Source of the DNA: Lactobacillus johnsonii
GTDB lineage: Bacteria > Bacillota > Bacilli > Lactobacillales > Lactobacillaceae
Direction: 5' to 3'
DNA: 64,000 nucleotides
Assembly: GCF_013487865.1 (NCBI RefSeq)
Contig: NZ_CP047409.1
Span: forward strand, 1,302,001-1,366,000
Positions 58,726 to 64,000 of the stretch are shown one piece after another. Positions within the stretch are counted from its first letter, which is position 1. The number at the start of each line of letters is the position of its first letter. The notes beneath the pieces were generated by a model that was not told the origin of the DNA, did no database searches, and worked only from the letters and a program-made list of their open reading frames with translations. A program made the translations under genes and the position numbers.

Positions 58726-59631
58726 CTAATCTTTTTCTTTTCCAATAATTCTTACTTCAGTTTGTAAATCAATACCAAAGTCTTTTTTTATTGTTTTTTG
58801 AATTAAATGAATTAAATCTAAATAATCAGTAGCTGTAGCACCGCCAACATTAACGATAAAGCCAGCATGCTTCATTGAATCTTCTGCTCCACCGATTCTT
58901 TTACCTTGCAGACCTGCTTTAATAATCATTGGTCCTACGAAATGTCCTGCTGGACGTTTAAAAACACTTCCACAAGAAGGATATTCTAGTGGTTGTTTTG
59001 CTCTGCGTAAACCATTAAAATATTCCATCTTTGCTTTGATAGCCCACTTATCTCCTGGCTCAAGACCAAAAGTAGCACTCACAACAATATCTCCAGTTTC
59101 TTGAACCACGGAGTGGCGATAGCCGAATTCCATTTCATCATGTGTGTAAGTCTTAAATTCACCAGCACGAGTTAAGACACGAACAGACTTAATAACAAAT
59201 TCTGTTTCACCGCCATAAGCGCCCGCATTCATAAAGACTGCTCCTCCTACACTACCTGGAATACCAGCCGCAAATTCCAGACCGCTTAGACTAGCTTCAC
59301 ATGCTGCTTCAGATGTATCAATAATTCGTGCCCCAGCATCAGCTGTAATAGTTGCTTCATCTTTATTTGCAACAATTGTGTCCATTTTTGTCAAAATCAA
59401 AACTAATCCAGAAATACCACCATCTCTAATGATCAAGTTGGAAGCATTTCCAATAACAGTTAAGGGAATCTTATTCTCTTTAACTGTATCTACCAATAGT
59501 TCTAGCTCATTTAAATTTTTAGGAAAAGCAAGATACTGCGCAGGTCCTCCCGTCTTAGTAAACGTAAAACGGCTCAATGGAATATTTTCTTGAATATCGA
59601 TCCCCTGTTTTTTTAAATCCATTAGTTGCAT
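58726..59631 (-). CDS. murB: UDP-N-acetylenolpyruvoylglucosamine reductase
   Basis: A 301-residue FAD enzyme completing UDP-MurNAc. FAD motifs are [13 protein letters not shown] and [14 protein letters not shown], and [20 protein letters not shown]; the catalytic Ser is in [10 protein letters not shown]. It lies upstream of potABCD as in several lactobacilli and streptococci. Confidence 0.96.
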   Translation of the reverse strand: MQLMDLKKQGIDIQENIPLSRFTFTKTGGPAQYLAFPKNLNELELLVDTVKENKIPLTVIGNASNLIIRDGGISGLVLILTKMDTIVANKDEATITADAGARIIDTSEAACEASLSGLEFAAGIPGSVGGAVFMNAGAYGGETEFVIKSVRVLTRAGEFKTYTHDEMEFGYRHSVVQETGDIVVSATFGLEPGDKWAIKAKMEYFNGLRRAKQPLEYPSCGSVFKRPAGHFVGPMIIKAGLQGKRIGGAEDSMKHAGFIVNVGGATATDYLDLIHLIQKTIKKDFGIDLQTEVRIIGKEKD

Positions 59632-59704
59632 TTTTATCTCTCTTTTCCTTAAATAATCATCTCTTTAATCATACCGCATTAAATGGATAGTTTTCTACCT
59701 TAAG

Positions 59705-59713
59705 TGTTATACT
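59705..59713 (+). promoter_or_regulatory. Extended -10 promoter of the exonuclease gene
   Basis: TGT precedes TATACT (59708-59713). The -35 region is weak. Confidence 0.45.
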
Positions 59714-59749
59714 AAAAAGAAAAATAATGTTTTATTTCAGAGGATAAAA

Positions 59750-60283
59750 ATGAACTTTACTGCAATGGATTTTGAAACGGCAAATAGTCATCCTGAAAGT
59801 GCCTGTTCTCTTGCTTTAGTTATGGTTAGAAATAATGAAATTGTCGATCGTTTTTATACAGTTATCAATCCGCAAATGCCTTTTGATGGACGAAATATAA
59901 GAATTCATGGCATTACAGCTGAAGATGTAAAAAATGCACCAACAATGGCTGAAGTTTGGCCAAAAATTAAAAAATTATATCAACCAGGAATGTTAGTAGC
60001 GGCCCATAACGCTCGCTTCGATTGCCGCGTAATGGAAAAATCACTGGCTCGCTATAATATTCCAGCCCCCCATTACTTTGCAATTGATACTTTAGCAACT
60101 AGTAAGGCATTCGAACCCGATCTTCCTAACCACAAGCTAGATACAGTGTCAGACGCTTTAAATATTAACCTATGGCATCACCACAACGCTTTAAGTGATA
60201 GTGAAGCTTGTGCAGGTATTTTAATTGAAGAAAATAAACGTGTCGGAGATGATCCAATCAAAAAAATGGTTAAGCCCATCTAA
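59750..60283 (+). CDS. DEDDh 3'-5' exonuclease (DnaQ-like)
   Basis: A 177-residue single-domain exonuclease. Exo I is FTAMDFETAN, Exo II in VAAHNARFDCRVM, and Exo III region HHNALSDSEACAGIL with the catalytic His/Asp. It resembles the proofreading epsilon subunit but stands alone, so its role may be DNA repair or RNA trimming. It ends in the shared terminator. Confidence 0.9.
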   Translation: MNFTAMDFETANSHPESACSLALVMVRNNEIVDRFYTVINPQMPFDGRNIRIHGITAEDVKNAPTMAEVWPKIKKLYQPGMLVAAHNARFDCRVMEKSLARYNIPAPHYFAIDTLATSKAFEPDLPNHKLDTVSDALNINLWHHHNALSDSEACAGILIEENKRVGDDPIKKMVKPI

Positions 60284-60297
60284 GCTTAACCATTTTT
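60262..60297. terminator. Terminator shared by the exonuclease gene and tsaE
   Basis: AAAAATGGTTAAGC and GCTTAACCATTTTT form a 14-base stem; the left half is inside the end of the exonuclease gene. Confidence 0.88.
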
Positions 60298-60298
60298 A

Positions 60299-60775
60299 TT
60301 ATTCAAAATATTTTTTTATTTCTGACAACCAAACCTTGTTTCTTTCTCCGACAGCTTTAAACTCAACTATTCGTTTGGTAGAATCCCATGAATCATCTAC
60401 ACGCTTAATTGATAGTTCGAGATAATCGTTAGGTAGGTCTTCAATAATAAATTGTGGCCATTCAATTACAACCAATCCATCCTCAGCTAGATATCCGGGC
60501 ATATCAATACTTGATAAATCTCCATCTTCTAGCCGGTACATATCCATATGGAAAAGTGGTCTCTTACCTTCCCGATATTCTCTAACAATTGTAAAAGTGG
60601 GACTTTTAACAGGACGTTTAATTCCCAAAGCTCTTGCAATTCCTTTAGTTAATGTAGTTTTTCCGGCACCCAAATCACCAGATAAGAGCAATAAATCATG
60701 CCCCTTACTACTTTCACCAATTGCCTTACCTAATTTTTGCATCTGTTCATCAGAATTTATTTCTAATGAGTTCAT
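60299..60775 (-). CDS. tsaE: tRNA threonylcarbamoyladenosine ATPase TsaE
   Basis: A 158-residue P-loop ATPase (GDLGAGKTTLTKGIA) needed for t6A synthesis with TsaB and TsaD. The SPTFTIVREYREG stretch is typical. It lies one base after pta, so it is coupled to it. It links to tsaC at 13.8 kb in function. Confidence 0.95.
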   Translation of the reverse strand: MNSLEINSDEQMQKLGKAIGESSKGHDLLLLSGDLGAGKTTLTKGIARALGIKRPVKSPTFTIVREYREGKRPLFHMDMYRLEDGDLSSIDMPGYLAEDGLVVIEWPQFIIEDLPNDYLELSIKRVDDSWDSTKRIVEFKAVGERNKVWLSEIKKYFE

Positions 60776-60776
60776 T

Positions 60777-61754
60777 TTATTTCTCCATATTAGCTTGTGC
60801 AGCAGTTAAAATAGCTAATAAATATACATCTTCCGTCTTACATCCACGTGACAAATCGTTAATTGGAGCAGCAAGACCTTGCAATACAGGACCAATGGCG
60901 CTGAATCCACCTAAACGCTCTGCAACTTTATAAGAAATATTACCGGATTGTAGTTCTGGAAAAATAAATACATTTGCATATCCAGCAACTGCAGAACCTG
61001 GGGCTTTTGCTTCTCCAACCCGAGGGACAATTGCAGCATCAAATTGTAATTCTCCATCACAAATCAATTCTGGATATTTTTGATGTACTAATGCAGTCGC
61101 TTCTTGCACCTTAGTTACCATTGGACCCTTTGCTGATCCCTTAGTTGAAAAACTAAGCATTGCAATCTTTGGCTCAAGGCCAATCATTTCAGCGGTTTTA
61201 CTTGATTGATAAGCAATTTCAGCTAGCGTTTCACTATCTGGATCAATATTAATAGCACAATCAGCAAAAATATACTTTTCATCTCCGCGTTCCATAATCA
61301 TGGCTCCTGAAACACGACTCATGCCTTTTTTAGTCTTAATAATTTGAAGTACTGGACGCACAGTATTAGCAGTAGAATGAGTAGCTCCTGAAACCATCCC
61401 ATCCGCTTTCCCTTCATAGACTAACATTGTGCCAAAGTAAGAAACGTCTTGGAGGATTTCCTTTGCTTCTGCTAAAGTATTCTTTCCTTTTTTTAACTCA
61501 ACGAAGTCTTGACACATTTTCTCAAAATCTGGGTAAACTGCTGGATTAATAATTTCAATTGAACCTAAATCAACATTCAAGCTTTGAGCAGTCTCTATTA
61601 CCTCATCAGGCTTTCCCAGTAAAAGTGGTTTAACAATGCCTTCTTTTTCGAGGCGAACAGCAGCTTTTATTATTCGATCATCGTTTCCTTCTGGAAAAAC
61701 AATTACCTTCTTTGATTCTTCTGCTTTTTTCTTAAGTGAGTCAAATACTTTCAT
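60777..61754 (-). CDS. pta: Phosphate acetyltransferase
   Basis: A 325-residue short-form Pta that interconverts acetyl-CoA and acetyl phosphate. The start VFPEGNDDRIIKAAVRL and the C-terminal region KAPGSAVAGYANVFIFPEL are typical. It pairs with AckA at 37.4 kb. The ung gene lies behind it on the same strand, transcribed toward it. Confidence 0.97.
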   Translation of the reverse strand: MKVFDSLKKKAEESKKVIVFPEGNDDRIIKAAVRLEKEGIVKPLLLGKPDEVIETAQSLNVDLGSIEIINPAVYPDFEKMCQDFVELKKGKNTLAEAKEILQDVSYFGTMLVYEGKADGMVSGATHSTANTVRPVLQIIKTKKGMSRVSGAMIMERGDEKYIFADCAINIDPDSETLAEIAYQSSKTAEMIGLEPKIAMLSFSTKGSAKGPMVTKVQEATALVHQKYPELICDGELQFDAAIVPRVGEAKAPGSAVAGYANVFIFPELQSGNISYKVAERLGGFSAIGPVLQGLAAPINDLSRGCKTEDVYLLAILTAAQANMEK

Positions 61755-61826
61755 AACAAATTAAGCCTTTCTTTTTTATTTATAGATAATATTTTACAAT
61801 TTCAAAGCTTTTTCTCAAAACAAAAA

Positions 61827-62522
61827 CTATGCCATGTCTCCTACACGTACTTCTTGAGGTAATTGCCAATCAATTGGACTTTCACCAAATTTAATTAAAG
61901 CATCATTACATCTAGAAAACGGACGTGAGCCGAAAAAGCCACGATCTGCTGAAAAAGGACTAGGATGAGGAGATTTGATAATTACATTCTTTCCCTCATC
62001 AATTAAAGGAATTTTATTTTGTGCAAATCTTCCCCATAAAATAAATACAACTTTCCCCCGATCACTTAATGCCTTAATAGCTGCATCAGTAATTACTTCC
62101 CATCCTTTTCCTTGATGTCCATTAGCCTTTCCATAGGGTACAGTCAACACTGCATTTAGGAGTAATACGCCTTGATCGGCCCATTTTTTTAGATAACCAT
62201 GATTTACTGGAACTGCACCCACATCATCATACAGCTCCTTATAAATATTTTTTAAAGATGGAGGCAATGGGACTCCTGGATTAACACTAAAGCTCATTCC
62301 AGTAGCTTGACCTGGATTATGATATGGATCTTGTCCTAAAATTACAACTTTCGTATCTGCAAAACTTGTTAGTTTAAAAGCAGTAAAAATATGATACATA
62401 TCGGGAAATATCTGTTTTGTTTGATATTCTTCTTTTAAAAAATTACGTAATTCTTGATACTTCTCACTTTCAAAAACCGGTTCTAAAACTTCATCCCAAT
62501 CATTTCCAATTAATTTTTTCAT
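61827..62522 (-). CDS. ung: Uracil-DNA glycosylase
   Basis: A 231-residue family 1 enzyme. Catalytic motifs [11 protein letters not shown] and [12 protein letters not shown] are present. I start at ATG 62522 (MKKLIGNDW) with AGAGGAT ten bases upstream; the frame extends upstream but without an SD, into the divergent HAD promoter region. It lies 72 bases upstream of pta. Confidence 0.96.
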   Translation of the reverse strand: MKKLIGNDWDEVLEPVFESEKYQELRNFLKEEYQTKQIFPDMYHIFTAFKLTSFADTKVVILGQDPYHNPGQATGMSFSVNPGVPLPPSLKNIYKELYDDVGAVPVNHGYLKKWADQGVLLLNAVLTVPYGKANGHQGKGWEVITDAAIKALSDRGKVVFILWGRFAQNKIPLIDEGKNVIIKSPHPSPFSADRGFFGSRPFSRCNDALIKFGESPIDWQLPQEVRVGDMA

Positions 62523-62598
62523 ACTTATTCTATCCTCTTGTCTCTCTAAGAAATCCAAGTTCATGATATCATATAGATAAAAGATTGGAGGACTTAAA

Positions 62599-63459
62599 AT
62601 GATTAAACTTATTGCAAGTGACATGGACGGCACGTTGTTAAATAAACAAATGCAAATTTCATCTGAAAACATCGCTGCTATTAAAGAAGCACAAGCTAAA
62701 GGCGTTGAATTTTTAGTTGCAACAGGTCGGGCACCTTCCGAATCCCAAGGAATACTTGCTAAAGCAGGACTTCATACCGGATTTATTAATTTGAATGGTG
62801 CTCTGGTTTTTAATACAGCTGGCAAACTAATTGTAAATGAGCCAATTCCTAAAGAACAAAGTATTAAGATTAATAAATTACTCAAAGATTCTGGTTTTTA
62901 CTTTGAGATAGTTGCTGCTGATAACGTTTATTCCGATTCTCGTTTGCGCAGAATTGCTAACTTTTCTGATCTATTAGTTGATCTCAACAAAAAATTAACT
63001 TTTAAAAAGGCGGTTTCTTTTGCTGCTGGTTCAGATGAAATCATGAGAATTAAATACGTTTCTGACTTTAAAGATTTGCTTGAAAAACCCGACTTTGAAG
63101 CCATGAAATTTGTTGCTTTTCATCCTGATGGTCCTAAAGTATTTAAACATATTCGTAATGAAATCGGCAAAATGGGTGACTTAATTGTTACTGCAAGTTC
63201 TTCAACCAATATTGAAATTAACAATATTAAAGCTCAAAAAGGCATTGCTTTAATGGATTATGCACGGCTGCAAGGCTATCAACCAAATGAAGTAATGGCC
63301 ATTGGTGATAATCTTAATGATGAATCAATGATTCGCATGGCTGGTGTAGGTGTAGCAATGGAAAATGCTGCACCTGAAATCAAAAAAATTTCTAACTTTA
63401 TTACCAAAAGTAACAATGATAATGGAGTTGCATATGCAATTCGTCATTTTTGTAAATAA
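62599..63459 (+). CDS. Cof-type HAD-IIB phosphatase (second copy)
   Basis: A 286-residue HAD-family phosphatase similar in layout to the gene at 50.7 kb: motif [13 protein letters not shown], motif [12 protein letters not shown], and motif [18 protein letters not shown]. Substrate unknown. TTGGAGG precedes the ATG. It is divergent from ung. Confidence 0.92.
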   Translation: MIKLIASDMDGTLLNKQMQISSENIAAIKEAQAKGVEFLVATGRAPSESQGILAKAGLHTGFINLNGALVFNTAGKLIVNEPIPKEQSIKINKLLKDSGFYFEIVAADNVYSDSRLRRIANFSDLLVDLNKKLTFKKAVSFAAGSDEIMRIKYVSDFKDLLEKPDFEAMKFVAFHPDGPKVFKHIRNEIGKMGDLIVTASSSTNIEINNIKAQKGIALMDYARLQGYQPNEVMAIGDNLNDESMIRMAGVGVAMENAAPEIKKISNFITKSNNDNGVAYAIRHFCK

Positions 63460-63488
63460 ACATAATTTTTCTAAAGGTAGATGAAATT

Positions 63489-64000
63489 ATGCGTTATACT
63501 GTCCAACTTACACATGGTCAAACTTGTGGTCAAATCCCAGTAAAAAATGATCAAGGGGAAATAGTTTATATTTTAAAGGGTAATCTTAATGAATTTAACC
63601 AACCAATCATTCTAACTGATATTAACCGTAATGAAATTGGTCGACTTTATTTAGACTCTAACCATCTTTTAGCAAGTTATAGTATTGATGTGGTCAATCA
63701 TTCTCTAGTCAAAGTAAAGAAACTTAATAGTCGTTTTACTAATTTATTCTATATTACTCGGTTAAATTATTGGATCAAAGGTAGTCTAAAGCAAGGTAGA
63801 TACGGCTTTTACTCAGGTATTAAAAAAGTGGCTAGCGTCTGTTCGCTAGTCACCGATATGGGGCTTACATGGAGCTGTAATATCTCTCGTCCTGAAGATG
63901 TCCCCTTTATTATTTTAATTAGTTTGCTTTTTACACAATGGCATACTAAGCCCTTGTTTTTGCCGACTTTTAATTTTCAAAATCGAATTAATGCACTCTC
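63489..64000 (+). CDS. Unrecognised protein, N-terminal 170 residues
   Basis: An open frame that runs off the right edge. It starts MRYTVQLTHGQTCGQIPV and contains strand-rich segments (YILKGNLNEFNQP, IILTDINRNEIGRLYL) somewhat like the LURP-one/Tubby-related fold, followed by a hydrophobic part (PFIILISLLFTQWH). The SD AAAGG is about 11 bases upstream; an alternative ATG at 63481 is in another frame. It may be cotranscribed with the HAD gene 30 bases upstream. No function can be given. Confidence 0.6.
   Translation, partial: MRYTVQLTHGQTCGQIPVKNDQGEIVYILKGNLNEFNQPIILTDINRNEIGRLYLDSNHLLASYSIDVVNHSLVKVKKLNSRFTNLFYITRLNYWIKGSLKQGRYGFYSGIKKVASVCSLVTDMGLTWSCNISRPEDVPFIILISLLFTQWHTKPLFLPTFNFQNRINAL

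Overview
The window comes from a low-GC Gram-positive bacterium of the genus Lactobacillus, most probably the L. johnsonii / L. gasseri group. This rests on AT-rich sequence with AGGAGG-type ribosome binding sites, an LTA synthase, a comG competence operon, a GH68 fructansucrase with an LPxTG-like anchor, a homofermentative-type gene set, and a tmRNA whose tag reads ANNENSYAVAA. Species level is inference. Most of the window is conserved chromosomal core, read mainly from the minus strand.

Layout. 1-3.2 kb (plus): end of rpsD, a YueI-like gene, rarA, a probable 6S RNA, a small membrane protein and a universal stress protein. 3.2-6.5 kb (minus): cell-shape block ywzB, mbl, an EpuA-like gene, yidD, a DUF2969 gene and rodA. 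6.5-13.0 kb (minus): complete F1Fo ATP synthase operon atpBEFHAGDC with a clear promoter. 13-17.4 kb (minus): upp, and the translation/nucleotide cluster tdk, prfA, prmC, tsaC. 17.5-21.7 kb: murT (plus), then an intact IS1182-type element whose ends touch the stop codons of murT and of a convergent serine beta-lactamase-like gene; the usual murT partner gatD is not here. 21.8-22 kb: tRNA-Glu(CUC) and tRNA-Gln(CUG). 22-24 kb: an MFS drug-efflux-type gene broken by two stop codons, coupled to a small coiled-coil gene. 24-34 kb: pgi, a VanZ-like gene, an LTA synthase, an SdpI-like/response regulator/histidine kinase operon, manA, a PatB/MalY aminotransferase frameshifted near its start, and a DUF3737 gene. 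34.3-36.8 kb: an inulosucrase-type gene interrupted by one in-frame TAA. 37-37.4 kb: tmRNA. 37.4-43.3 kb (minus): comGA to comGG, ytxK and ackA, including an unlisted 52-codon comGG-like gene. 43.4-50 kb: yebC, a second VanZ-like gene, coaBC, an orphan metal-binding lipoprotein, an alpha/beta hydrolase, a membrane protein and a DUF4097 protein. 49.9-62.5 kb (minus): two crcB fluoride channels with a HAD phosphatase, cdaA-cdaR-glmM, potABCD, murB, then tsaE-pta and ung, with a plus-strand exonuclease between. 62.6-64 kb (plus): a HAD phosphatase and a partial gene.

How it fits together. Envelope biogenesis dominates: Mbl/RodA elongation, MurT and MurB precursor synthesis, CdaA-CdaR-GlmM linking c-di-AMP to UDP-GlcNAc, LTA synthesis, YidD. 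Pta, AckA, Pgi and the ATP synthase cover central energy metabolism and pH homeostasis. Against this conserved background, three accessory genes (the MFS transporter, the PatB-like lyase and the fructansucrase) are each disabled by one or two point changes, and an IS sits where gatD is commonly found. I see no clearly new multi-gene system. The most rewarding points are the murT-IS junction, the single-stop inulosucrase with paired operator-like palindromes, the odd tRNA-Glu, the probable 6S RNA, the overlooked comGG and a sigma-X-like box before comGA.
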